Shown here piece after piece: positions 9,956 through 20,307 of a DNA stretch of 64,000 bases. Each line of letters begins with the position of its first letter. Position 1 is the first letter of the stretch. The stretch comes from Candidatus Epulonipiscioides saccharophilum. Its GTDB lineage: Bacteria > Bacillota > Clostridia > Lachnospirales > Cellulosilyticaceae. The stretch is from assembly GCA_002007295.1 (NCBI GenBank), contig LNZM01000099.1, positions 1 to 64,000 on the forward strand, given 5' to 3'. Under the pieces are notes generated by a model. That model was not told the DNA's origin. It worked only from the letters and a program-made list of their open reading frames with translations, and made no database searches. The position numbers and the translations under genes were made by a program.

Positions 9956-12900
9956 ATGAAAAAATTTCTTGAACTAGTCAATAATAGATTAGTTATAATG
10001 ATGTCAGGAATTTTAGTTCTATTTTTGGCAATTTTACTGAGATTTTACAAACTACAAATAATAGATCATAAAAGCTATATAAATAAGGTGCAAGCCGGTG
10101 TTCAGAGAACAGTAGAAATGGATGCCACTAGGGGGTTAATTTACGATAGATATGGTCGAATTTTAGCTAGCAATGAACCTATACATGTTTTAAAAATTGA
10201 TCTACAAGTGCGCCAAAGTCAAGATGAACTGAATAATGTAATTCTTGAGTTATTAAGATTATTTGAAAAAAATGGAGACAAATTTATAGATACAGTGCCC
10301 ATATCAAAAGAACCACCATTTAACTATACTGGCGGATCTTGGACTATAAATAGATTTATGTATTCTATTCCTTATAATGGCGAAACACAACGTAGGCAAT
10401 TATTAGAAAAATCCGCTGAGGAAATTATCGACTATTTAAAAATTCAATATAATATTTCCGATGATATAAGTGACGAGGACGCTAGAAATATTATAGCAAT
10501 AAGAACTACTATGTATCCATATTCTTATAGACGATATAACCTACCGGTCATTGCAACAAATATATCTGAATTTAGTGCTACTTATATAAAAGAGAACTAT
10601 GAACAATATCCAGGTGTGATAGCCGAATTTGATTCTAAACGAATTTACGAATATGGCGAGATCATGGGGAATATTCTAGGATATACAAGAACTATGACAG
10701 ACAGTCTTTATAAAGAATTAAAAGATAAAGGATATAATGAATTTGATGTAGTCGGTCATGAAGGGATTGAAAAATCCATGGAAGAAGTTTTAAGAGGAAT
10801 AGATGGAACTTCATTAATAGAAGTTGATACATTAGGGCGAAAAGTAAATACTATATCCGAAAGTACGGCCGTAAAAGGTAACGATATTTTTCTAACTATA
10901 GATATAGATTTACAACAACAGGTTTTTAATAGTATCGAAAAAAGATTAAGTGAAGCCTTAGTTGTAAGATTAGAAGGTACCAAAAAGGGTACAAAAAATA
11001 TTACTGCTAGAGAAATGCTAATATCTATGGTTGAATGTAGTCAGCTTTTGGTTAGCAAAATGCAAGATGCCGATAGAGATACAACCATGACTGGTCGAAT
11101 ATACGAAGCTCTATTAAAAGAATATAATGGGTTAAATAGTTTGGTTCAAGATGAACTTACCTTACAAGATTTATTACTTCAATGGATAAGTGCTCAAGCA
11201 TCTCCGTTAAAAGACAAGCAAATTATATTAGCTATGCATGAACAAGGATCATTGTTTTTAACAGAAAAAGAAATAGAGGAGATTACTAAAAATCCTAATG
11301 GGGACGGAAAGAATATTTTAATCTCTCAATTAGAAAACGGTCATTTAAAACCTTCACAAATGTCCATAGACCCATTTAGTGCGGCCGCAACAGTGGTGGA
11401 CGTTAATACTGGTGAGGTTTTGGCCATGGTCGGCTATCCGTCGGTAGATAGTAATGAATTGACAAATGATTTCAATAACTATTATAATAGCTTATTTGAT
11501 GATAGAAGTATGCTTTGGAATAGATCCATTATGACCGTGAAAGCTCCAGGTTCAATCTTTAAAATGGTTACCGCCATGGCTGGCTTAGAAGAAGAGGTTA
11601 TTACGCCCCATGATCATATAAACTGCACGGGATTATATACTAAATCCGGTGATCCCGCTCCAGCTTGTTGGATCTATCCAATTACAGGTGGCGGTCATGG
11701 TAATATTGATTTACAAAAAGCTTTAGAGGTTTCTTGTAATTATTATTTCTTTGAAGTTGCTCATAGATTAGGCCTTAAATATAAGGAAACTTATGGTGGC
11801 ATCGATTCCTTAACTCAATATGCTGAAATGTTTGGTTTGGCCCAGCCTACCGGTATAGAACTACCGGAAAAATCACCCAATATTTCTACTCCAGAAACTG
11901 TTGTAAGTCAAAGCATAAACAATGTTCTTCAAGGCCTAAAAAATATGAGCGAGGAAAGTTTAAATAAACGGGTTGAAGATGTTTCTACTATGTTTAAAAA
12001 AGATATTTTTACTCATACCTATAATCCAAATGCTGATGTAGAGACTCAGGCTTTATATTTGATCCGACATGAAACAGATAGAAATTTAGAACCTATTGTT
12101 ATGTCTATAGTTGGGGCTGAATTAAAGGATATTGTAAAAACTGCATTTTATAGTATTCAAGGATATTTGCAATTAAACATTGACCATATGTTAACCACTA
12201 TAATTGAAGATACCATGAACAATTTAAACTCTTCTACTTTAAAATCTAAGGCTAGAATGGCTTTAAAGGATCAATTATTTATTATGATAGGTGAAGTAAC
12301 CACTGCCGCCATAAATGAATTAGCAGATAACCTAGACAGAAATAGTATAATAGAAGTTTATCAAAATGCTTACTCTAAATTATATAATGAAGAGTTAAGT
12401 AAAAATAAAAATAAAGATTTAATTAAATTTTTGCATTCAGAGCTAACTAATATTGCATTGCTTGGCGATAAATATATTGAGATAGTCAAAGATCACATGA
12501 TTTATGGTTTAGTAGATACGCTAGGAGACTATTTATTACAAAACGCTAATATTCAATGGGATGAAGGAGTAACCATAAGGACAGCTATTGGACAAGGCTA
12601 TAATGCTTTTTCGCCAATTCAAATGGCACGATATGTCGCAGCAGTAGCCAACGGAGAAACAGTATACGATTTAAAAATAATTAGTGGTGTATTTGATAAT
12701 AAGGATACCCAAAAATATTTACCCACAGAGAATAAAATTAGCGGAACTATGGATATTAAGGATGAACACATAGAAGAAATTCAAAAAGGAATGTTAAGAG
12801 TTACAAAAGGGACAGCAGGAACAAGTAGAAATTTATTTACAGGGTTTCCTATAGACATTGCGGGAAAAACTGGTACAGCCGAAGAAGCTAATCATACACA

Positions 12901-13081
12901 TAGTTGGTTTGCGGGCTTTGCTCCTGCGGATAATCCACAAATTGTTGTTGTCACATCAGTATATAATGAGGACAATTTAGGTAGTTTTGGTAGCCAGATT
13001 GCAAAAGATGTTTTTGAATCTTATTTTAAAGTGGATAAAAATGCAACTATAGACACATTAGGAGAGGAGTTCTTATTCTAA
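9956..13081 (+). CDS. mrdA: penicillin-binding protein 2 (MrdA-type transpeptidase), unusually long
   Basis: APGSIFKM (SxxK), EVSCNYYF (SxN), AGKTGTAEE (KTG); N-terminal TM; mre-min context. Confidence 0.9.
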   Translation: MKKFLELVNNRLVIMMSGILVLFLAILLRFYKLQIIDHKSYINKVQAGVQRTVEMDATRGLIYDRYGRILASNEPIHVLKIDLQVRQSQDELNNVILELLRLFEKNGDKFIDTVPISKEPPFNYTGGSWTINRFMYSIPYNGETQRRQLLEKSAEEIIDYLKIQYNISDDISDEDARNIIAIRTTMYPYSYRRYNLPVIATNISEFSATYIKENYEQYPGVIAEFDSKRIYEYGEIMGNILGYTRTMTDSLYKELKDKGYNEFDVVGHEGIEKSMEEVLRGIDGTSLIEVDTLGRKVNTISESTAVKGNDIFLTIDIDLQQQVFNSIEKRLSEALVVRLEGTKKGTKNITAREMLISMVECSQLLVSKMQDADRDTTMTGRIYEALLKEYNGLNSLVQDELTLQDLLLQWISAQASPLKDKQIILAMHEQGSLFLTEKEIEEITKNPNGDGKNILISQLENGHLKPSQMSIDPFSAAATVVDVNTGEVLAMVGYPSVDSNELTNDFNNYYNSLFDDRSMLWNRSIMTVKAPGSIFKMVTAMAGLEEEVITPHDHINCTGLYTKSGDPAPACWIYPITGGGHGNIDLQKALEVSCNYYFFEVAHRLGLKYKETYGGIDSLTQYAEMFGLAQPTGIELPEKSPNISTPETVVSQSINNVLQGLKNMSEESLNKRVEDVSTMFKKDIFTHTYNPNADVETQALYLIRHETDRNLEPIVMSIVGAELKDIVKTAFYSIQGYLQLNIDHMLTTIIEDTMNNLNSSTLKSKARMALKDQLFIMIGEVTTAAINELADNLDRNSIIEVYQNAYSKLYNEELSKNKNKDLIKFLHSELTNIALLGDKYIEIVKDHMIYGLVDTLGDYLLQNANIQWDEGVTIRTAIGQGYNAFSPIQMARYVAAVANGETVYDLKIISGVFDNKDTQKYLPTENKISGTMDIKDEHIEEIQKGMLRVTKGTAGTSRNLFTGFPIDIAGKTGTAEEANHTHSWFAGFAPADNPQIVVVTSVYNEDNLGSFGSQIAKDVFESYFKVDKNATIDTLGEEFLF

Positions 13082-13108
13082 AAATTAGGCTGATTAAGGG
13101 GTTGAAAA

Positions 13109-13804
13109 GTGGTGGCTATAAATGATTTAGTTATTTTTAGAAGACAACCAGACAATGTTTCGGTTATATTAGATGATACAATAGACTTCGAAAATATAAT
13201 TGTAGAATTTGCTCAAAAATTAGACGATAACATAAATATTTTTGAAGACATAAACATTAATATGAATATTAAAGGTAGAAAATTAGAACAAGCTCAAAAA
13301 GAAATTTTACTAGAAATATTATCAAATAAAAATATTATGCAAGTATCATTCCAAGATACAAATTACAAAGCTAATACTTTTTTTCGACAAAATAAGGATA
13401 AACAAAATCAGCAAGTTATGAAATATTCTAAAACTTGCTATTGGGCAGGAGTATTGCGATCTGGACAAGAAATTGTATCAGAAGGGAGTGCTATAATAAT
13501 TGGGGATGTTAATCCGGGAGCAATTATACGAGCACGAGAGAATATAATAGTAGTAGGAAACTTAAATGGCCAAGCTTTTGCTGGTAATAATGCTGACAAA
13601 TCTGATGAATTAGATAAAATTTATATAATAGCCTATGGTATGAATCCAGAACAAATAGCTATAGGCAGAATATTATCTCAGTCTATTAGATCTAACAAAA
13701 AAAATTCGGATGAACTTTATTTTCCAAAAATGGCATATTTAAATGAAGGTACTATTAAATTTGATAAAATAGATGTTAAACGCATGCAATTTATGTTAAA
13801 ATAA
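13109..13804 (+). CDS. minC: septum site-determining protein MinC
   Basis: C-terminal RSGQEIVSEGSAIIIGDVNPGAIIRARENIIVVGNLNGQAFAG beta-helix; upstream of minD. Confidence 0.92.
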   Translation: MVAINDLVIFRRQPDNVSVILDDTIDFENIIVEFAQKLDDNINIFEDININMNIKGRKLEQAQKEILLEILSNKNIMQVSFQDTNYKANTFFRQNKDKQNQQVMKYSKTCYWAGVLRSGQEIVSEGSAIIIGDVNPGAIIRARENIIVVGNLNGQAFAGNNADKSDELDKIYIIAYGMNPEQIAIGRILSQSIRSNKKNSDELYFPKMAYLNEGTIKFDKIDVKRMQFMLK

Positions 13805-13831
13805 TACAGTAAAACAAATAGGAGTTAACAA

Positions 13832-14632
13832 ATGAGTCAAGTGATAGTAGTGACATCGGGAAAAGGTGGGGTAGGAAAAACTACAAGCACCGCAAATATA
13901 GGCACCGCTCTTAGTATGTTGGGCAAAAAAGTAGTGTTAGTAGATGGTGATACAGGACTTAGAAACTTAGATGTTGTTATGGGTCTAGAAAATAGAATAG
14001 TATATAATGTCGTCGATGTGATAGAAGGAAAATGTAGAATAAGACAAGCACTTATAGCAGACAAAAGGTTTAAAGATTTGTACTTATTACCCACAGCACA
14101 AACCAGAGAAAAAGATGCAGTAACACCAGAACAAATGAAAAAATTATGTGAAGAATTAAGAGAGGAATTTGAGATTGTTATAGTGGACTGTCCAGCCGGA
14201 ATAGAACAAGGATTTAAAAATGCTATCGCCGCTGCCGATAAGGCCATAGTAATCACAACACCAGAGGTTTCTGCTATTAGAGATGCGGATAGAATAATAG
14301 GGTTATTAGGAGCTAATGGAATAAAAGATATTAATTTAGTAATAAATAGATTAAGAAAAAAAATGGTCGATAAAGGCGAAATGATGGACGTCGACGCTGT
14401 AACCGAGATCTTGGCTATAGATCTTATTGGCGTGGTACCAGATGATGAGGCAATTGTAATAACAACTAATAAAGGAGAGCCGGCTGTAGGTAAAAACAAC
14501 TCTATAGCAGGAGAAGCTTTTATGAATATTGCTAATCGATTAATAGGTAATGACGTTCCATTTTTAGACTTATCAAAAGAGATTTCACTTAAAAGTAAAA
14601 TTAGAAAGTTATTTGGGTTTGGTGTATTCTAA
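13832..14632 (+). CDS. minD: septum site-determining protein MinD
   Basis: VIVVTSGKGGVGKTTSTANIGTAL deviant Walker A; C-terminal amphipathic helix region. Confidence 0.95.
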   Translation: MSQVIVVTSGKGGVGKTTSTANIGTALSMLGKKVVLVDGDTGLRNLDVVMGLENRIVYNVVDVIEGKCRIRQALIADKRFKDLYLLPTAQTREKDAVTPEQMKKLCEELREEFEIVIVDCPAGIEQGFKNAIAAADKAIVITTPEVSAIRDADRIIGLLGANGIKDINLVINRLRKKMVDKGEMMDVDAVTEILAIDLIGVVPDDEAIVITTNKGEPAVGKNNSIAGEAFMNIANRLIGNDVPFLDLSKEISLKSKIRKLFGFGVF

Positions 14633-14656
14633 GACAATAGAATGGAGTGAAAAAAA

Positions 14657-14926
14657 GTGGATTTTAGTCAGTTGTTTAAAAGAAAAGCTCAAGCAGGAAA
14701 TGTTGCTAAAGATAGATTAAAGCTTTTATTGATCCATGATAGAATAAATTGCTCATCTGCTTTGATGGATATGATGAAAGCTGATATTGTTGCTGTTATA
14801 TCAAAATATATGGAGATTGATGCCGACGAATTAAATATTCAACTACTAACTATTCCCAGCGATGAATATTCAGAGAAAGTTTCTATGCTTTCTGCTAACA
14901 TACCTGTACAAAGATTAAAGATTTAA
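14657..14926 (+). CDS. minE: cell division topological specificity factor MinE
   Basis: AKDRLKLLLIHDR motif; follows minD. Confidence 0.93.
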   Translation: MDFSQLFKRKAQAGNVAKDRLKLLLIHDRINCSSALMDMMKADIVAVISKYMEIDADELNIQLLTIPSDEYSEKVSMLSANIPVQRLKI

Positions 14927-14935
14927 AGAGGCAAC

Positions 14936-16054
14936 ATGTTTAAAAAAATTGAATTAAAAAATTTAGAAATAATCCTTATTTTGCTAATGTGTACTTTAAT
15001 TGCAATAGGGATATTAGCGATTAGTAGTGCAACATCATTTTCAGGAAATAATACACCTTTAATTAAACAAGTCATATTTTTTCTAATTGGGTTAATACTA
15101 ATGACAATTATGATATTCGTAGATTATAGAAAAGTAGGAGAATATTATTCTGTTATTTATACTATAGTCAATATTGTACTTTTAGTCGTATTGCTATTCG
15201 GTGCAATTAATAAAGGCGCTAAAAGATGGATTGATTTAGGTTTTATAGAAATACAACCATCCGAGTTTGCGAAAATAGCAATGATTTTTTGTACTGCAAA
15301 ACTTATTTCATTAAAGAATGAAAAAATTAACTCATTTGCTTCTATTGGAAAAATCCTATTATTTCAATTTATTCCATTCATATTAATCAATAGACAACCA
15401 AATTTATCAACTAGTATTGTAATTCTTACTTTATTAGTGGTACAATTATTCGCTAGTAACCTCAAACTAAAATATATGTTTTCAACAGCTATAATAGGTA
15501 TAATAATACTTACTATGGGCATAGGGTATATAATAAAAAATCCTAATCAACAAATAATAGATGATTATCAACGTAGCCGGATTGTAGCTGCGTTTACAGA
15601 TGGAGATGCACAGGCCGAATCTTATCAAACTAGTAGGTCTATAGACGCTATAGGATCTGGTGGATTATATGGTAAAGGGATATATAAAGGAGCAATAAGT
15701 CAATTAAATTATTTGCCAGAGTCACACAACGATTTTATAGTAGCAACATTAGCAGAAGAATTTGGATTTTATGGTATTATAGTACTACTAACAATCATAT
15801 TGTTATTTGTAGCCAGAGGGTTATATCTAGCAAGTAATTTATTAGATGAGTTTGGAAAATTTATAATAGTTGGATATGTAGGGATGATAGCTGCCCAGTC
15901 GTTTATAAATTTAGGAGTGGTAACAGGACTTTTACCAAATACAGGATTAACGTTACCCTTTGTAAGTTATGGCGGCAGTTCATTATGGGCTAACATGATA
16001 GGAATGGGACTTGTATTAAGTGTAGTAATGAATAAAGAAGAGACTCTGTTTTAA
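14936..16054 (+). CDS. rodA: RodA/FtsW-family peptidoglycan polymerase
   Basis: SEDS family motifs GAKRWIDLGFIEIQPSEFAKIA, PESHNDFIVATLAEEFG, LPFVSYGGSS. Confidence 0.93.
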   Translation: MFKKIELKNLEIILILLMCTLIAIGILAISSATSFSGNNTPLIKQVIFFLIGLILMTIMIFVDYRKVGEYYSVIYTIVNIVLLVVLLFGAINKGAKRWIDLGFIEIQPSEFAKIAMIFCTAKLISLKNEKINSFASIGKILLFQFIPFILINRQPNLSTSIVILTLLVVQLFASNLKLKYMFSTAIIGIIILTMGIGYIIKNPNQQIIDDYQRSRIVAAFTDGDAQAESYQTSRSIDAIGSGGLYGKGIYKGAISQLNYLPESHNDFIVATLAEEFGFYGIIVLLTIILLFVARGLYLASNLLDEFGKFIIVGYVGMIAAQSFINLGVVTGLLPNTGLTLPFVSYGGSSLWANMIGMGLVLSVVMNKEETLF

Positions 16055-16075
16055 GACTAAGAAGGGGAGAAAATT

Positions 16076-16471
16076 ATGAATATTGGATTAGTAGCACACG
16101 ATGCAAAGAAAAAATTAATGGAAAACTTTACGATAGCATATAGACACATATTAGCTAAACATGATTTATATGCAACAGCAACAACAGGACGACTAATAGA
16201 AGAAGCAACAAATTTAAGTATATACAAATATTTAGCTGGCCATTTAGGTGGTGTACAGCAAATTGGAGCACAAATCTCTCATAATCAAGTTGATATGGTT
16301 ATTTTTTTAAGAGATCCTCTTGGCCAAAAACCACACGAGCCAGATAGCTCAACTTTAGAACGATTATGCGATATTCACAATATACCAATAGCAACAAACT
16401 TGGCCACAGCCGAACTCCTAGTAAAAGCTTTAGATAGAGGAGATTTAAGCTGGAGAGAAGTTATACGATAG
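16076..16471 (+). CDS. mgsA: methylglyoxal synthase
   Basis: IGLVAHDAKKK, TATTGRLIEEAT, GHLGGVQQIGAQI, FLRDPLGQKPHEPD. Confidence 0.95.
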   Translation: MNIGLVAHDAKKKLMENFTIAYRHILAKHDLYATATTGRLIEEATNLSIYKYLAGHLGGVQQIGAQISHNQVDMVIFLRDPLGQKPHEPDSSTLERLCDIHNIPIATNLATAELLVKALDRGDLSWREVIR

Positions 16472-16477
16472 ATTTAC

Positions 16478-16510
16478 GGGCACGGTAATCAATCCGTGTC
16501 CACTTTTTTT
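16478..16510 (+). terminator. intrinsic terminator after mgsA
   Basis: GGGCACGG-taatcaat-CCGTGTCC followed by T-run. Confidence 0.85.
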
Positions 16511-16539
16511 GATTAATTAACTAACCATAGGAGAATTAC

Positions 16540-18375
16540 ATGAATAAAATAGATAAACTTTTAATTAAGGTCGATAAACCAGCCAGATATATAGGTGGAG
16601 AATTAAATAGCTTTAATAAAAATATAGACGACATAGATATACACTTTGCCTTCGCTTTTCCAGACGTATACGAAGTAGCTATGAGCCACCTAGGTATGCA
16701 CATACTGTATCAATTCTTAAATAGGCGTGAAGATACTTTTTGTGAGAGAGTCTTTTCACCCTGGATTGATATGGAAGTTCAAATGAGAGAAAATAATGTG
16801 CAACTTTTTTCCCTAGAATCTCAAACACCTCTTAAAAAATTCGATTTTATCGGCTTTACCCTACAATATGAAATGAGCTATACTAATATTTTAAATATGC
16901 TAGATCTCGCCAATATACCTCTATTTGCAACCGAAAGGACTGAAGCAGATCCATTAATAATTGCTGGCGGTCCATGTGTTTACAATCCAGAACCTTTGGC
17001 TCTATTCATAGACTTTTTCTATATAGGTGAAGGCGAAGTTATATTAGATGATATCTTGGATATGTATAAACAATATAAAAATCTTGGTAAATCCAAAAAT
17101 GAGTTTTTAGAAGCAATTTTAAAATTTGACGGTATCTACGTGCCGAAATTCTACGAAGTAATTTATAATGAAGACCAAACCATCAAGGATCGTATAGCAT
17201 TAAATAAATCGGCCAAAAATGTCATTAGCAAACTAGTTGTAAATAATATGGACGAAATTTATTACCCCGATAAACAACTAGTTCCTTGGATCCAAGCCGT
17301 CTTTGATAGAGTAACATTGGAAATGTTCAGAGGATGTCTAAGAGGATGTAGATTTTGTCAAGCCGGTATGATATATCGACCAGTTAGGGAAAAATCTAAA
17401 GAGACATTACTAAAATATGCTAAAAATTTAATCGAAACTACCGGATATGAAGAAATCTCACTGGCCTCATTAAGTACAAGCGATTATAAAGGATTAGAGG
17501 AATTTATAGATGAACTCTTAAAAATTTGTTCGGAAAATATGGTCAATATATCCTTGCCTTCGTTAAGAGTAGACAAATTTTCAATGGATTTAATGCAAAA
17601 AATCCAAGAAGTAAGGAAAAGCTCCTTAACATTCGCTCCAGAAGCAGGTACCCAAAGATTAAGAGATGTCATAAATAAAAATATTACCGAGGACGAGATC
17701 TTTCAAGGTTGTAGTCTTGCCTTCTCCGGCGGATTTAATAGAGTTAAACTTTATTTCATGTTAGGCCTTCCAACCGAAACTGATGAAGATATTTATGGAA
17801 TAGCTAACTTAGCCGAAGAAATTACAAGAATGTATTATAGAACCGAAAAACCTAATAACGCATCCTTAAATTTAATCGTGAGTACCGCCTGCTTTGTCCC
17901 AAAAGCATTTACTCCGTTTCAATGGGCCTCGCAAGATACAACAGAAGAGTTTATGCGAAAACATATGCTATTGAAAAATGCCATTAAACGAAAGTCCATA
18001 AAATATAACCACCATGATGCTAAAACTAGCATATTAGAAGCCGTTATCGCTCGAGGTGATAGAAAAATAGCCGACCTCATTTATCAAGCATTTAAATTAG
18101 GTTGTAAATTTGATGGTTGGAGTGAGCATTTCAAAGAAGAATTGTGGCATGAAGCAGCCGAGAAAAGTAACATAGATTTTAAATTTTATGCACATAGAAA
18201 AAGATCCTATGATGAAAATTTACCTTGGGATTTTATAGATATCGGTGTACGAAAAGAATTTTTAATACAAGAAAGTAAAAAATCCGAAGAAGGTAAGACA
18301 ACACCACAATGCAGAGAAAAATGTTCCGGATGTGGTGCAAGTAAGTTTAATGGAGGAGTTTGTTATGAGGTTTAG
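16540..18375 (+). CDS. TIGR03960-family B12-binding-type radical SAM protein
   Basis: EMFRGCLRGCRFCQAGMIYRPVREKS; paired with a TIGR03936/DUF2344 protein. Confidence 0.92.
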   Translation: MNKIDKLLIKVDKPARYIGGELNSFNKNIDDIDIHFAFAFPDVYEVAMSHLGMHILYQFLNRREDTFCERVFSPWIDMEVQMRENNVQLFSLESQTPLKKFDFIGFTLQYEMSYTNILNMLDLANIPLFATERTEADPLIIAGGPCVYNPEPLALFIDFFYIGEGEVILDDILDMYKQYKNLGKSKNEFLEAILKFDGIYVPKFYEVIYNEDQTIKDRIALNKSAKNVISKLVVNNMDEIYYPDKQLVPWIQAVFDRVTLEMFRGCLRGCRFCQAGMIYRPVREKSKETLLKYAKNLIETTGYEEISLASLSTSDYKGLEEFIDELLKICSENMVNISLPSLRVDKFSMDLMQKIQEVRKSSLTFAPEAGTQRLRDVINKNITEDEIFQGCSLAFSGGFNRVKLYFMLGLPTETDEDIYGIANLAEEITRMYYRTEKPNNASLNLIVSTACFVPKAFTPFQWASQDTTEEFMRKHMLLKNAIKRKSIKYNHHDAKTSILEAVIARGDRKIADLIYQAFKLGCKFDGWSEHFKEELWHEAAEKSNIDFKFYAHRKRSYDENLPWDFIDIGVRKEFLIQESKKSEEGKTTPQCREKCSGCGASKFNGGVCYEV

Positions 18376-18587
18376 AGATAAATGTACAAAAGAGGGCAAC
18401 GTAAAGTTTGTCGGCCATCTAGATACCGTGAAATTATTTCAAAGAATTATAAAAATGGCGAAGATATCTGGAGGAGTTTGTTATGAGGATTAGAGCGAAA
18501 TTTACAAAAGAAGGTAATATAAAGTTTGTTGGCCATCTAGACACCGTAAGATTGTTTCAAAGAGCTATAAAAATGGCCAAAATACCT
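18352..18587 (+). repeat. 118-bp tandem duplication covering the RBS and 5' end of the DUF2344 gene
   Basis: ggaggagtttgttatgag at 18352 and again at 18470; the first copy encodes a truncated MRFRDKCTKEGNVKFVGHLDTVKLFQRIIKMAKI then stops. Confidence 0.92.
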
Positions 18588-19118
18588 ATAGCCTATTCAG
18601 AAGGTTTTAATCCACATTCGAAAGTTTATTTTGGTCTACCTTTACCTGTGGGTATGGAAAGCGAAGGTGAATATTTAGAAATAAAAACTAAAGAAAATAT
18701 TGATGTATCTACAGCAAAGGATCAACTAAATAATAAATTACCCGAAGGAATCATATTAACCGAATGCTTTGAAATAGAAGATAATACGCCAACTTTAATG
18801 AGCCAAGTAGATTCAGCAATATACGAAATAGAAATAAATGAGGATATATGTAAAGCAAGGATACTAGAAAAATTAGAGCAACCGAGCATAGTAGTAACTA
18901 AAAGAAATAAAAAGAAAAAATTTGTCCAACAAGAAATAAAACCCTTAATATTGAATTATGATATTATCAAAGAATCTGGACGAACGATAATAATCGCAAA
19001 AATAAAAGCTGGAAGTAGATCAAACTTGAGTCCCGAAATTCTAATGAAAGCTGTTTTCGTAGATGAACTCCCAAATTTAGAATATAAAATAAAAAGAAAG
19101 GAATTATTTTTAGTTTAA
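18483..19118 (+). CDS. TIGR03936/DUF2344 radical SAM-linked protein
   Basis: MRIRAKFTKEGNIKFVGHLDTVRLFQRAIKMAKIPIAYSEGFNPHSKVYFGLPLPVG. Confidence 0.92.
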   Translation: MRIRAKFTKEGNIKFVGHLDTVRLFQRAIKMAKIPIAYSEGFNPHSKVYFGLPLPVGMESEGEYLEIKTKENIDVSTAKDQLNNKLPEGIILTECFEIEDNTPTLMSQVDSAIYEIEINEDICKARILEKLEQPSIVVTKRNKKKKFVQQEIKPLILNYDIIKESGRTIIIAKIKAGSRSNLSPEILMKAVFVDELPNLEYKIKRKELFLV

Positions 19119-19179
19119 ATAAAATAATTTGGCCGGCAAGTCATAATAATAACAAAATAAGCTTGCTAGCCATTATTTG

Positions 19180-20214
19180 TCATGTGAATCTTTTAATCAT
19201 ATAATTATCTGCAAAAAGTCCTTTATATGTATATAACTTATCATTATAAAGTCCTTCCCCATGCATCATGCCATCCTTAAATTCACCTACATATATATGA
19301 CCGTTTGCAAATGTTTTCTCGCCCTTTCCTGTCATCTTTCCATTGCTAAATGTACCTGTATAAATATCGCCATTGTTAAAATAAAAAACTCCTTCTCCTT
19401 CAGGTTGTCCCGCTATTAACGGACCTTCATATTTTCCTTCAGGATATAAATATACTCCATGATACGAAGCTACCATATAATCATTTTCAAATAATCCTTC
19501 ATATCTGTTGTGCTGAGCATCTTCATAACAACCTTCTCCATGCATCAATCCATTCTTAAAATCGCCCATGTATCTATGACCATTCATAAAGTATTTCATC
19601 CCTTTGCCTGTTACAGCCCCATGGTGAAAATCTCCTTTATATACTGATCCATCAGTTAAGGTTAATGTACCCTTTCCATGCGGGAGAGCATTCTGTATTA
19701 TATCTCCTTCATATACGTCTCCATTGCGAAACTTTATCTTTCCCTTTCCTTTTGCTATACTTTGTTCGAAGTCCCCTATATAGACATCGCCGTTTGCATA
19801 TGTAGCTGTAGCAATGCCCTCTAATTCATTGTTTACAAACATGCCTTCGAAAGTTGTTCCATCTATAAGTGTTAATGTACCTCGCCCTTCTCTATATCCA
19901 TCCACAAATGTGCCCGTATAAATGCTCCCATCATTCCATGTTTGCTGTCCTTGACCATGCATTTTATCCTGACGAAAGTCCCCAGAATAAATAGAGTTGT
20001 CTAAATACGCTACTCCTTTCCCCGATCTTAAACCCTCTTTGAAATTTCCTTCATAAAGTAATTTACCAGTATTTTCATATAATTTTCCATATCCGTCAAA
20101 TAAATGATTGAATAGATCACCCTCGTACATAACGTTTCCATTTGAATAGTATAGTTTATTAGTATGCTGATATTTGTGGTCTTTTGTAAATATTGTACTC
20201 AATTTTTTTAACAT
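19180..20214 (-). CDS. MORN-repeat protein
   Basis: Repeated YxGxF..G..hGxGxxxxxxGxxY units along the whole protein; SD aaaggagc upstream of ATG at 20214 (complement). Confidence 0.9.
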   Translation of the reverse strand: MLKKLSTIFTKDHKYQHTNKLYYSNGNVMYEGDLFNHLFDGYGKLYENTGKLLYEGNFKEGLRSGKGVAYLDNSIYSGDFRQDKMHGQGQQTWNDGSIYTGTFVDGYREGRGTLTLIDGTTFEGMFVNNELEGIATATYANGDVYIGDFEQSIAKGKGKIKFRNGDVYEGDIIQNALPHGKGTLTLTDGSVYKGDFHHGAVTGKGMKYFMNGHRYMGDFKNGLMHGEGCYEDAQHNRYEGLFENDYMVASYHGVYLYPEGKYEGPLIAGQPEGEGVFYFNNGDIYTGTFSNGKMTGKGEKTFANGHIYVGEFKDGMMHGEGLYNDKLYTYKGLFADNYMIKRFT

Positions 20215-20307
20215 AAAATGCTCCTTTACTACTTTTAGTAGAAGTATTCCCTTAATTAAAAAAATCACTCATTTATTTTATATTTTACCAAAAGTTACAG
20301 AAAGGAG

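Noticed and set aside
13837-14499. 220-aa antisense ORF opposite minD and similar antisense ORFs over ribosomal genes
   Set aside because: Fully overlapped by strongly supported genes; low-complexity translations with no family features.
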